Below the pieces are notes generated by a model. It saw only the letters and a program-made list of their open reading frames with translations, searched no databases and was not told the DNA's origin. This document shows, piece by piece, positions 1 to 7,510 of a stretch of 25,012 bases of DNA. The first letter of the stretch is position 1, and every line of letters begins with the position of its first letter. The stretch lies in NCBI GenBank assembly GCA_938091165.1, contig CALKNK010000007.1, positions 1-25,012 of the forward strand. The letters run 5' to 3'. Position numbers and translations under genes: made by a program. The stretch is from an uncultured Ilumatobacter sp. GTDB taxonomy: Bacteria > Actinomycetota > Acidimicrobiia > Acidimicrobiales > Ilumatobacteraceae.

Positions 1-21
1 CGTGGCTCCTACTGTTGAGGT

Positions 22-882
22 ATGACGCAAGCGCTTGAGGAAACCACTGACCTCATCAAAGAGGTCGGCCTCCGAGCGGGCGCAACAGTTGTCGGCGTGG
101 CTGCTGTCGATGCCTTCAATGAGTACGTTCCCGTAGGGCACCGGCCAGCTGACTTTCTTCCCGGGGCCAAGAGCGTCGTTGTCTCGGGCTCGCTCGGGCC
201 GTCCAACGCAGCCTGGCAAAGCCCCAACCGACGGCTGATGGAGATCACCGGCTACGACTTTCGGGAGAACGTGTCGGCGCTCGTGGTCGCGGAGCACATT
301 GAAAACAACCACGGGTACCAAGCCATGCAAGCGCCAGCTCTGCCAACCGCTGGCCAACACCCGCCAATGAGCATGATGCTGGCCGCCGTGCTTGCCGGTC
401 TGGGAACCCGCTCCATCGCTGCCAACATCATCCTCAACCCCACCTATGGGTTGCTCTACTACGCAGCGACCATCACCACGATGCCGCTGGTACCCGACCA
501 CCAGTTAGAGGACGAGGTCTGCCCCGCCCGCTCGTGCGTGAAGATGTATGAGCAGGAAGGCAAGACTCCGTGCATGGCTGTTTGCCCGGCTGACGAGGGC
601 GGCTGTATCGATGCCACCCTTGAAGACGGCGCCATTACCAGCAGCTATTTCAATCGCGAGCGTTGCTCGACCAGGGCCATGAACTTCGGGATCCGCGGTC
701 ACATCAAGCAGGTCGAGCTGCTGACCAACGCGGACGACATAGAGGAATCGAAGGCAGTGCTGTACTCCGACGACTTTCGGCGAAATCTGTCCTCGGTCGG
801 CCGCTACAAGGAGAGCGTGGCTCAGTGTTTTGAGTGCATGCGGGTCTGCCCTGTTGGTCGCTATCGGAGGAATTTGAAATGA
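22..882 (+). CDS. Iron-sulfur protein, QueG/reductive-dehalogenase-like (paralogue A)
   Basis: This is a 286-residue soluble protein with no signal peptide or membrane segment. Nine cysteines form a pattern that fits two 4Fe-4S clusters: C167-x4-C172, C184-x3-C188-P, C195, C215 after an RER triplet, and C269-x2-C272-x3-C276-P near the C-terminus. The C-terminal CFECMRVCPVG block resembles the second cluster motif of epoxyqueuosine reductases and reductive dehalogenases. The first canonical CxxCxxCxxxCP motif is stretched into a looser one. I see no corrinoid-binding motif and no Tat signal, so neither catalytic function can be assigned. The protein is clearly paralogous to the next gene, with identical cysteine spacing, and its stop overlaps that gene's ATG (ATGA). 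The in-frame codons before it (1-15, then TGA at 16-18) could be the end of another operon gene. An electron-transfer or reductase role is inferred. Confidence 0.8.
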   Translation: MTQALEETTDLIKEVGLRAGATVVGVAAVDAFNEYVPVGHRPADFLPGAKSVVVSGSLGPSNAAWQSPNRRLMEITGYDFRENVSALVVAEHIENNHGYQAMQAPALPTAGQHPPMSMMLAAVLAGLGTRSIAANIILNPTYGLLYYAATITTMPLVPDHQLEDEVCPARSCVKMYEQEGKTPCMAVCPADEGGCIDATLEDGAITSSYFNRERCSTRAMNFGIRGHIKQVELLTNADDIEESKAVLYSDDFRRNLSSVGRYKESVAQCFECMRVCPVGRYRRNLK

Positions 883-1742
883 GCGAGGCCGAGCCGGACT
901 GGGGCGAGGTTAAGGCTGACATCATTTCTCGGGCGCTCTCACGCGGCGCCTCGGTGGCTCGGGTCGGTGACCCGGCTGCTCTCATTGATGCAGCACCCGG
1001 CCAGCGGCCGGTCGACCTGTTGCCGCAAGTGAAGTCCATGATCGTGTTAGGCGGCAGCGCACCAAGAGCCGGTGAATGGAACAGCCCCCGGGCTGAAGTG
1101 CTCGAAACTGTTGGTACAGCGGACCGTATGAGCGCTCTGGGTAGCGCACTGGCCCGCCAAATCGAGGATGGCCTCGGCTACTACGCCCTCAATGTGCCGA
1201 CCTCCACCGACGAGGGCGACAAGCCGTTTCTTGACTTTCAGGCAGCAGCGATAGTCGCTGGGGCCGGTACGCCCAGCCTGGCCGGACCGGTCCTGCATCC
1301 TGAGCACGGCTTTCTCTATCTCACGGTCATCTTGACCTCTCTCCCTTTGCCTGTCGACGGACCCCTGGAACAGCCGGCCTGCCCTGCACCTGAGTGCGTC
1401 GAGATGTACGACGAGAAGGGACGCACGCCATGCACGAGTGTCTGCGACATCGATGACGGCGGCTGCCTCGGCGGGGAGATCCAAGAAGGTCTGGTCATCG
1501 GTCGCCGTTACGACGCCAATCGATGCCGGGAACGGGTCTACCACTATTGGATCCCTGGCTACCAGGCCGTGATGGAGCGGGCCCTCTCCGAACCAGACGC
1601 TGAGAAACGCAAGATGCTGCTCTACGGCAGCTATTTCACAAGAACCATGTGGTCTATCACCTACTCAAATGTCAGCCAGGGGCAGTGCTTCGAGTGTGTG
1701 AAGGTCTGCCCGGTCGGCTCTGCACAGCGGGAACTCAAATGA
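879..1742 (+). CDS. Iron-sulfur protein, QueG/reductive-dehalogenase-like (paralogue B)
   Basis: This 287-residue soluble protein is the tandem paralogue of the preceding gene. I chose the ATG at 879 because it overlaps the upstream TGA as ATGA and follows TCGGAGG at 864-870. An in-frame ATG at 834 lies inside the upstream gene. All nine cysteines of paralogue A are conserved: C168, C173, C185, C189, C196, C216, C270, C273 and C277. The proline after the fourth cysteine is replaced by aspartate (VCDIDDGGC), so the first cluster site has diverged while the C-terminal CFECVKVCPVG motif is intact. The equal lengths and retained cysteines suggest a heterodimer or two related subunits, which is inference. 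The stop overlaps the next ATG by ATGA, indicating translational coupling. The substrate is unknown. Confidence 0.8.
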   Translation: MSEAEPDWGEVKADIISRALSRGASVARVGDPAALIDAAPGQRPVDLLPQVKSMIVLGGSAPRAGEWNSPRAEVLETVGTADRMSALGSALARQIEDGLGYYALNVPTSTDEGDKPFLDFQAAAIVAGAGTPSLAGPVLHPEHGFLYLTVILTSLPLPVDGPLEQPACPAPECVEMYDEKGRTPCTSVCDIDDGGCLGGEIQEGLVIGRRYDANRCRERVYHYWIPGYQAVMERALSEPDAEKRKMLLYGSYFTRTMWSITYSNVSQGQCFECVKVCPVGSAQRELK

Positions 1743-2107
1743 GCGACCAGACCAACAACGACGAGCCAGCCCGTGGCGAACTATCAGGCTTCCATGTTGT
1801 CGACCCAGAGCTCTACCGCCGCTATCGAGCCGAGATCGTGCAGATGTCGAACTCCCACCAGGTGAACATCAACGAGTTCCTGCCTGCTGGTGTTCGGCAG
1901 CGAGCCATGACCGACGCCGAGATCGCCGACGAACTTGGGCTTGATCTCCGCGACGTCACCGAAATACGGGTGGTTGCCGAGCATGACGAGTTCCCCATTG
2001 AGGAGTACGAAGCCTCGGCCCGCTTTAAGGACGCAGCGGCTGCCTCGTACCGGCAGGGCGGCGTGAAAAATCTTTACCGGGGCAACCCGCCCCCCACGCG
2101 GCAATGA
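1739..2107 (+). CDS. Small protein with helix-turn-helix-like segment
   Basis: This is a 122-residue protein I do not recognise. The ATG at 1739 overlaps the upstream stop (ATGA), which fixes the start; an in-frame ATG at 1649 lies within the upstream gene and is unlikely. It is hydrophilic and charged, with no cysteines, so it is not itself an iron-sulfur carrier. Residues 57-80 (MTDAEIADELGLDLRDVTEI and following) have the helix-turn-helix rhythm of a short DNA-binding or protein-docking domain, and residues 21-33 form a basic helix. The C-terminus is rich in Gly, Pro and Arg. It sits between the two iron-sulfur proteins and an acyl-CoA synthetase, with overlaps on both sides, so it is probably made in step with them. 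It could be a regulator or an assembly or carrier subunit; the sequence does not decide. Confidence 0.7.
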   Translation: MSDQTNNDEPARGELSGFHVVDPELYRRYRAEIVQMSNSHQVNINEFLPAGVRQRAMTDAEIADELGLDLRDVTEIRVVAEHDEFPIEEYEASARFKDAAAASYRQGGVKNLYRGNPPPTRQ

Positions 2108-3603
2108 CAATCTCCATAGATCGGTGGCTTGATCATTGGGCCGACCACTCGCCGGACAAGGTCGGTATCGAGTTCGAAGACCAGCGACTCACCTACTCGG
2201 ACCTGACCGATGCCGTGGGGCAGATGACATCGACATTGGTCGGTGTCGGAGTTGGTCGCAGCGACCGGGTCGCCTTCCTGGGAGGGGACGGACCTCTGCC
2301 GCTGGTTCTGCTGTTTGCCTGCGCCAGGCTGGGTGCCATTTACGTGCCGTTGAACACTCGGTTGGTTCCCGCTGAGCTTTCCTGGATCATCGAACACGCC
2401 GACCCGGCAGTTGTTCTTACCGACGTGGACTTTGCCGAGGTTTTGGCTGAGTCTGTGGTCGGGTCGACTCGGGTGTGCGCCGTGCTTGCCGGGCCGCCTA
2501 CCGCCGGACTTGACTCGCTCGAACTTTCTACTCAGCCCGTCACCGAGACTAAAGGCAGCGGTGGTCCGGCGCTCATGTGTTACACCTCCGGCACCACGGG
2601 TCGACCAAAGGGGGCGATCCTGACTCACGAGGCATTGCTGGCGAACGCCACCAACGTGCACGCAATGATGGACATGACGTCCCACGACCGGGTGCTGAAC
2701 ACCATGCCGCTTTTCCACGTGGGGGGCCTTAACGTCCACTCCTTGCCGACCCTGGCCGCTGGCGGAACCATCGTCCTTCACCCGAGGTTTGACCCTGCTC
2801 GGGTTCTGGCCGAGCTGACCGCCGGCGATGTTGACCTTGTCACTCTGCTTCCGCCCATGTTGGTTGCGGTGCTTGCACTGCCTGCATTTACCGATGCTGA
2901 TCTGACCTCGTTGCGGGCAGTCAACACTGGCGCCGCCATGGTGCCCGCTCCGCTCATTGAGGCCATCCACGCCAAGGGAGTGCCGGTCACTCAGATCTAC
3001 GGTCTGACCGAGACAGCGACCCTTGCTACCTGCCTTCGTCGAGAGCACGCCTATGAACGCATCGGGTCATGCGGGAAAGGGGCGTTGACCTGCGAAGTGA
3101 TGTTGGTGGACGACGAAGGACAACAGGTCCCGACTGGTAGCCCTGGAGAGATCGTTGCTCGTGGTCCGAATGTCCTCCATGAATATTGGCGAGACACAGA
3201 TGCCACCGAGGCTGCGTTTTTGGATGGCGGGTGGTTCCGAACCGGCGATGTCGCGACCGCTGACGAAGACGGCTTCCTGTACATGCAGGACCGCAAGAAG
3301 GACATGATTATTTCTGGAGGCGAGAATATTTATCCTGCAGAGCTGGAAGAGCTTCTTGTCGGCGTTCCCGGGCTAGCCGAGGCTGCGGTGATCGGTCAGC
3401 CTGACAACACGTGGGGCGAAGTTCCTGTGGTCGTGGCGGTCAGTCAACCGGGGTCATCGACCACGGACGAAGACGTCCTCGCTGTTTTCGTTGACCGGGT
3501 TGCCCGCTTCAAACGACCGAAGGAAGTGATCTGGGTCGGTTCACTCCCTCGAACAGCAATGGGCAAGGTGCAAAAGCACGTGCTTCGTAACGATCTGACC
3601 TGA
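2104..3603 (+). CDS. Class I AMP-forming acyl-CoA synthetase
   Basis: This 499-residue ANL-superfamily enzyme activates a carboxylic acid to an acyl-CoA through an acyl-adenylate. The motifs appear in order: the phosphate loop YTSGTTGRPKG starting at residue 160, the A5 motif GLTETA at about 300, the hinge motif DRKKDMIISGGENIYP starting at residue 400, and the adenylation lysine in RTAMGKVQ at K488. The length is typical for medium-chain, long-chain or aromatic acid ligases. The specificity cannot be read from sequence. The start ATG overlaps the stop of the 122-residue protein (ATGA), which makes it the fourth gene of a coupled operon with two iron-sulfur proteins. The operon therefore probably handles a CoA-linked organic acid followed or preceded by a redox step, which is inference. 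No further gene follows closely on this strand. Confidence 0.93.
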   Translation: MTISIDRWLDHWADHSPDKVGIEFEDQRLTYSDLTDAVGQMTSTLVGVGVGRSDRVAFLGGDGPLPLVLLFACARLGAIYVPLNTRLVPAELSWIIEHADPAVVLTDVDFAEVLAESVVGSTRVCAVLAGPPTAGLDSLELSTQPVTETKGSGGPALMCYTSGTTGRPKGAILTHEALLANATNVHAMMDMTSHDRVLNTMPLFHVGGLNVHSLPTLAAGGTIVLHPRFDPARVLAELTAGDVDLVTLLPPMLVAVLALPAFTDADLTSLRAVNTGAAMVPAPLIEAIHAKGVPVTQIYGLTETATLATCLRREHAYERIGSCGKGALTCEVMLVDDEGQQVPTGSPGEIVARGPNVLHEYWRDTDATEAAFLDGGWFRTGDVATADEDGFLYMQDRKKDMIISGGENIYPAELEELLVGVPGLAEAAVIGQPDNTWGEVPVVVAVSQPGSSTTDEDVLAVFVDRVARFKRPKEVIWVGSLPRTAMGKVQKHVLRNDLT

Positions 3604-3896
3604 GGGGTAACGAGCTGCTGTGGCACGGCGAACTGGTCCGGGACACAGCGCATCAGGCGATTTCGCGCAAGTCCGGCTTGTCATGTTTGACACCGGTAAC
3701 TCGTTGACACACATCTCGACTGAGCAGGGAGTTTGCTATTTCGCTTCACGATGCGTGACCCGAACCCCGCATCGCCGGTGGGGAAGATTGCCGGACCGAG
3801 GTCGGGTGCGAGAATTTAGGGCGGCGTCGACTGGCGGGCGCCCAGCAAGGGTTGGTCTGTTCCGGTAGGGCTGCTTGCTAGTCGTATGATCGCCCG
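3604..3896. other. Intergenic region, no gene recognised
   Basis: These 293 bases separate the acyl-CoA synthetase from the EamA transporter. An 82-codon open frame on the plus strand (3620-3868) has Arg- and Gly-rich translation without family features and is probably chance. I see no convincing hairpin-plus-T-tract terminator. The last 12 bases hold the promoter described separately. Confidence 0.5.
3885..3890 (+). promoter_or_regulatory. Candidate -10 element for leaderless eamA transcript
   Basis: TATGAT lies exactly 6 bases before the GTG at 3897. If transcription starts at the G of that GTG, the hexamer occupies -12 to -7. This is the standard geometry for leaderless mRNAs, which are common in actinobacteria. 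No ribosome-binding site precedes the GTG, which agrees with this reading. No clear -35 box was found. Confidence 0.5.
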
Positions 3897-4823
3897 GTGA
3901 TTCGTGCTGTGGGTCGAGCCTTTGTTGGTGACGGTGAGCTCACCGAACGGCAGGGCGCGATTTTGGTTGCTGGCTCGGGTGTGGCTTTCAGTGTGACAGC
4001 GATCGCGTTTCGTGGTGTTGAGCGCGCGAGTGACTTTCAGTTCCTGACGTATCGAGGGCTTTCGACTGCGCTCGTCATGGTGCTGCTGATCATCGTGCGC
4101 CGCAGTGGACGCCCGGTGAGTTTTGCTGGCGTCAGTTGGAGGACGTGGGCGGCAGCGTTGGTGTTGGCCGTTACCTCGATGTTGTACATCCTTGCGCTGT
4201 CACGAACGTCAGCTGCGACGACTCTGTTTCTGCTCGCCGCGGCCCCCGTCTTCGCTGCGATTATCGGCTGGGTGCTGCTACGTGAACGCGTCGAGCAATC
4301 CACGTTGATCGCGATCGGTATCACCGCGGTGGGTGTAACGATCATGGTCGGTGCGGGTCTTGACGCAGGCTCGGCGCTGGGGCTGTTCTTCGCTGCTCTC
4401 ATCCCGGTGCTCGTCGGGCTTTACAGCGTTATCCAACGTTCGGTTTCGCGAGTCGACCCTGTGATTCCGACATTGATTGCAGCAGTGTTCCTTACGCTCG
4501 GCTCCGGTGTGATCGCATTGTCAAATTCTGGACTCGGAGTCAGTGGACGCGACCTGACGATGGCAGTCATCTCCGGTGGATTCGCAATGGGGTTGGGCTT
4601 ACCGCTGTTCAACCTCGGGCACCGTTCGGTCGCTGCGGCGCGAATTCCGCTGCTCATTATGACCGAGGTCGTGCTTGCACCATTGTGGGTCTGGATTTGG
4701 CCAGGCGAGACACCTGACGCGGGGACGTTGATTGGCGGTGCAGTCATCATGAGCGCAGTCGCGTGGCTGATGCTGCGAACACGACGCAGTGATCTGCCAC
4801 GCCAAGTCGTTGCGCCGACATGA
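3897..4823 (+). CDS. EamA/DMT-family membrane transporter
   Basis: This 308-residue integral membrane protein has about ten hydrophobic helices arranged as two five-helix halves, the architecture of the drug/metabolite transporter (EamA, RhaT-like) superfamily. The family signature is visible as the short acidic loop after helix 4 (LLRERVEQSTLIAIGITAVG), which marks the end of the first EamA repeat. The family exports or imports small metabolites; the substrate is not predictable. The GTG start at 3897 is chosen from the -10-like TATGAT just upstream and the absence of a Shine-Dalgarno sequence. It appears to be a single-gene transcript. It converges on the nitroreductase gene, with 118 bases between the two stops. 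Confidence 0.88.
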   Translation: MIRAVGRAFVGDGELTERQGAILVAGSGVAFSVTAIAFRGVERASDFQFLTYRGLSTALVMVLLIIVRRSGRPVSFAGVSWRTWAAALVLAVTSMLYILALSRTSAATTLFLLAAAPVFAAIIGWVLLRERVEQSTLIAIGITAVGVTIMVGAGLDAGSALGLFFAALIPVLVGLYSVIQRSVSRVDPVIPTLIAAVFLTLGSGVIALSNSGLGVSGRDLTMAVISGGFAMGLGLPLFNLGHRSVAAARIPLLIMTEVVLAPLWVWIWPGETPDAGTLIGGAVIMSAVAWLMLRTRRSDLPRQVVAPT

Positions 4824-4835
4824 CCTGCTCGCACC

Positions 4836-4893
4836 GTGGCACGGCCACAACCCAGGTGTGCTGCGGTGCAGAGAGCCTGGCTTTCTCTTTAAC
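4836..4893 (+). terminator. Weak hairpin region between convergent genes
   Basis: Two short inverted repeats lie between the convergent stops: GTGGC-ACG-GCCAC at 4836-4848, and AGAGAG/TTCTCT arms at 4870-4875 and 4883-4888 followed by TTTAA. Either could help end eamA transcription, but the stems are only 5-6 bp and the T-run is short, so this is a weak call. Confidence 0.25.
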
Positions 4894-4941
4894 TGTTAGG
4901 TCGTTTTCTTAGTCTTCGACCGGCAGACCGATGCCAATGAG

Positions 4942-6132
4942 CTACGACAACGGAGCCTTGACCGTCCCAGCTTTCTTGGATGGCTGCGCCGCTTCCGCGG
5001 CAACTTTGATTGCATCCACGACGTTTTGCATGTTGGTTCGATGTTCGCGGAGACGAAAGTCGATGATGCGAGGCTCTTTTTCTGGCGACCTGTCGATTGC
5101 TTGATTGATTCCTGAGGGTCCCGGCCCGAGGATCAGGCGGTACCGCAAGCGCGTAGCGCCGGCGATCTGTTGGAGTTCGAACCGCCAACGGGCACCCGGG
5201 TTATCGATATCGGAGGTAGCCCAGCCGAAGGAACGCTCGACCTCGTAACGGTCAACAAAGCAGGAGACATCCCATTCTCCGATCACTTCATGGGTGTTTG
5301 AACCAATGAACTCGGCGCCGAGCGCCGGGCCGTCTTGGCCTTCAGCCCATCGGGCACCGACAAACTCGGCGCTGTAATCGGCTCCGAAGCTGATATCGGT
5401 AACGAATGGCCAGACAGTCGATGGCGATGCTTTGACGTCGACTTCCACGACGACCCCGGGACCATCAGCGAGACAGGGCGGATCGCTCGGCCCTGACTCC
5501 CAGGTCTTCGCGAATCCGTCAAAGTACGTGATTTCGCGTGCCGGCAACCGGGGGGCGGGTTTTACGTCTGTGCCTTTCATCCACCCGACAGGAAGCATGA
5601 CGATTTGCGTCATTCCGTCCGGGATGCCGAGCAGCTCCGCGAGGTCGTCCTCTCGGGACAGGATTGCTGTCGTCCATGCTGTCCCTAAACCTCGCGCTCG
5701 CATTGCTACGCAGAAGCTCCAAACCGACTGGATGACCGAGTCGAACAGGCCGGGCCGGCCGCTGCCGTCATGGACACCAATGATCGTTGGGATCACGATT
5801 GCGGGGACCTCGGCAAGATGCTTGGCGAGATGGGCGGCCGACGCCATCACTTTTTCTTGGGGGTGGCCAGTGCCTTCGAGCTTGTCGTGGGCGCTGATCA
5901 TCCACTCGCCTGCGGACTCCATGTAGATCTCAGCGAGGCGGTCCTTCAGCCGCTGATCGCGGACGACGATCCACCGGCGGCTGCCCTGGTTACCGCCTGA
6001 GGGCGCCTGCTCGGCAATGTCGATGCAGTCGAGAATGATCTGCTGATCAACAGGGCGTTCCAGGTCAAGACGACGACGGACTGCCCGTGTTGTACTGAGC
6101 GCTTCGTCGACGGAACTGATATCGATATCCAT
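4942..6132 (-). CDS. Nitroreductase-SRPBCC fusion protein
   Basis: This is a 396-residue two-domain protein. Residues 1 to about 215 are a nitroreductase-family flavoprotein: an N-terminal TTRAVRRR FMN-phosphate motif, APSGGNQGSRRW at about 42-53, and a late LGIPDGMTQIVMLPVGW segment. Residues of about 222-372 form an SRPBCC (START/polyketide-cyclase-like) domain, opening with VEVDVKASPSTVWPFVTD. Nitroreductases reduce nitroaromatics, quinones or other conjugated compounds using NAD(P)H and FMN; SRPBCC domains bind hydrophobic ligands. The fused pocket may present a lipophilic substrate to the flavin, which is inference. Stand-alone nitroreductases are usually about 200 residues, so the fusion is notable. 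It lies 11 bases downstream of the SCO6745-family gene in one operon, next to an HxlR regulator, a class that often controls such enzymes. Confidence 0.88.
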   Translation of the reverse strand: MDIDISSVDEALSTTRAVRRRLDLERPVDQQIILDCIDIAEQAPSGGNQGSRRWIVVRDQRLKDRLAEIYMESAGEWMISAHDKLEGTGHPQEKVMASAAHLAKHLAEVPAIVIPTIIGVHDGSGRPGLFDSVIQSVWSFCVAMRARGLGTAWTTAILSREDDLAELLGIPDGMTQIVMLPVGWMKGTDVKPAPRLPAREITYFDGFAKTWESGPSDPPCLADGPGVVVEVDVKASPSTVWPFVTDISFGADYSAEFVGARWAEGQDGPALGAEFIGSNTHEVIGEWDVSCFVDRYEVERSFGWATSDIDNPGARWRFELQQIAGATRLRYRLILGPGPSGINQAIDRSPEKEPRIIDFRLREHRTNMQNVVDAIKVAAEAAQPSKKAGTVKAPLS

Positions 6133-6143
6133 GTCCTTTTGTC

Positions 6144-6920
6144 CTAACTTTTTGGAGGCGCCATGCTTGACTCTGGCGTTTGCAGTGTTCCTGCGTGGTT
6201 ACGAGCAGCTTTGGCTAACTCACGGAACTCGTCGCGCTCGTCGTCGGTAAGTACTTCGAAGTCGACGGCATGCAACCGGTTTGCTTGCGCTTCGATTTCG
6301 TTGCGGGCATCTTCCATTGAAGTGCAATCGGGATAGGGCTCAGGCCAGCCGAACAACTTGGCGTTCCACGCTCCGGTTGGGCCGCTCATGATTGCCTCAA
6401 TGGGGCTCATTCCGCTGGCAGCAACAGCAGTTGAGAACCGGTTGAAGCCGAGTTCGCGCATTGTCTGACATAGCTGCATTGTTCGACCGGCCCCGGGCTC
6501 TGGCAGCGTTTGTTCCCGCCAGCCGGCAAAGGTCGGCGCCCCGAGCGGGCTGGCCGAGACCACCACTCGTTCAGCGAGTTCACCGAGACGGGCGACACCA
6601 TCGAAGCCGACCAGATGGTCGTCGCCCCATTCCTGACAGATCCGGACGTATATCGCCGTGCCGTCGGCTGGACTCATCACACTGCGGCCGGCCCGCACCT
6701 GCTCGGCGAGGTAACCCGGATGCCAAAAGAAAGCGCCTCCGATCACGTTGTCGACGGGGCAGTCACCGAGCACTCCAAGACGCCCGATGGAGTACGCCGC
6801 CATGCCATCTGGCATACCGGCCGCTGTTGCCTTGTTGTTAGTTGAGGGTGCCATGAGCCAATGCATGGCAAGCATGCCGATCGAGCCGCGCATGCTTCGG
6901 GCGAGAGCTAGTGAGTCCAT
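6144..6920 (-). CDS. SCO6745-family protein
   Basis: This 258-residue protein has the layout of the actinobacterial SCO6745 family, whose function is not established to my knowledge. The supporting segments are GRLGVLGDCPVDNVIGGAFF near the N-terminus, then ERVVVSASPLGAPTFAGWRE, and a helical RELGFNRFSTAVAASGMSPI block. The same frame is open for a further 157 codons upstream, but that stretch is antisense to the HxlR gene and has no family features. I therefore chose the ATG at 6920, which begins MDSLALARSM. It is the first gene of an operon with the nitroreductase-SRPBCC fusion (11-base gap) and is divergent from the HxlR gene. Joint control by HxlR is likely. No clear Shine-Dalgarno sequence is seen, so a short-leader or leaderless transcript is possible. 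Confidence 0.75.
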   Translation of the reverse strand: MDSLALARSMRGSIGMLAMHWLMAPSTNNKATAAGMPDGMAAYSIGRLGVLGDCPVDNVIGGAFFWHPGYLAEQVRAGRSVMSPADGTAIYVRICQEWGDDHLVGFDGVARLGELAERVVVSASPLGAPTFAGWREQTLPEPGAGRTMQLCQTMRELGFNRFSTAVAASGMSPIEAIMSGPTGAWNAKLFGWPEPYPDCTSMEDARNEIEAQANRLHAVDFEVLTDDERDEFRELAKAARNHAGTLQTPESSMAPPKS

Positions 6921-6931
6921 AAAGTGGACCT

Positions 6932-6944
6932 TACTATTTGTGTA
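6932..6944. promoter_or_regulatory. Candidate HxlR-family operator
   Basis: TAC-N7-GTA (arms at 6932-6934 and 6942-6944, spacer TATTTGT) lies between the divergent SCO6745-family and HxlR genes. HxlR/YodB-type regulators are known to bind short inverted repeats of TAC/GTA character spaced by several bases. The symmetry is only three bases per arm, so the call rests mainly on its position. Confidence 0.35.
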
Positions 6945-6989
6945 GGTGGAAGACCGTTTGTCGGACGTCTCTTCGGGTGTCACACTGAC

Positions 6990-7454
6990 ATGGTGAAACG
7001 AACCCGATTCGATGATCATGCGTGCGCGATAGCGCGGACCGCTGACCTTCTTGGCGACTGGTGGATGCCCCTCGTTGTTCGTGAGCTGCTGATGGGCCGA
7101 AAGCGTTTCAACGAAATCCAGGAACGGCTCGACATCAACCGGAGCCTGCTCTCGAGTCGCCTCGCTCGTCTCGAAAGCGAAGGAATCGTCGAGCGGATCC
7201 GCTACCAGGAGCATCCTCCACGCGATGAGTTCGTGATGACTGACAAAGGTCGGGCCCTTTGGGATGTTCTCGCTGTCATGGGCGCCTACGGCGAACAGTG
7301 GCTTTTCGACGAGCCACCAGAGATCGAGTTTTACGACAAGCGTTCCGGGGACCGGACCGAGCCGATCGTGATCGATCGTGTGACCGGTCAACCGCTCGAC
7401 GTCACCACGATGCGTCGCCGACCCTCAGCAGGCGAGGTCGTCTCGCAGCCCTGA
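6990..7454 (+). CDS. HxlR-family winged-helix transcriptional regulator
   Basis: This 154-residue protein matches the HxlR pattern along its length: C12 in DHACAIART, LLGDWWMPLVVRELL, GRKRFNEIQERLDINRSLLS (recognition helix), RLARLESEGIVERI, and the wing HPPRDEFVMTDKGRALWDVL. C12 lies where YodB-type members carry a redox-sensing cysteine, so thiol or quinone sensing is possible, though inferred. The ATG at 6990 (MVKRTRFDDH) is preferred over one 22 codons upstream because the family starts only a few residues before the CxIAR motif. It is divergent from the SCO6745/nitroreductase operon and most likely regulates both that operon and itself. HxlR proteins typically act as dimers and often repress reductases induced by electrophiles. 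Confidence 0.93.
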   Translation: MVKRTRFDDHACAIARTADLLGDWWMPLVVRELLMGRKRFNEIQERLDINRSLLSSRLARLESEGIVERIRYQEHPPRDEFVMTDKGRALWDVLAVMGAYGEQWLFDEPPEIEFYDKRSGDRTEPIVIDRVTGQPLDVTTMRRRPSAGEVVSQP

Positions 7455-7510
7455 TCGCCGGCGCTCGGAAAATAGCGTGCGGCAACGTCGGGTTGCACCG
7501 GGTAGTCGCG

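Noticed and set aside
2074..3048. 324-codon minus-strand open frame opposite the acyl-CoA synthetase
   Set aside because: It lies fully antisense to a gene with clear ANL motifs, and its translation is low-complexity and without family features.
3620..3868. 82-codon plus-strand open frame between the acyl-CoA synthetase and EamA
   Set aside because: Its composition and translation look non-coding, with no ribosome-binding site or family match.
6921..7391. Upstream extension of the SCO6745-family reading frame
   Set aside because: The 157 extra codons are antisense to the HxlR gene and lack any family similarity, so the gene starts at 6920.
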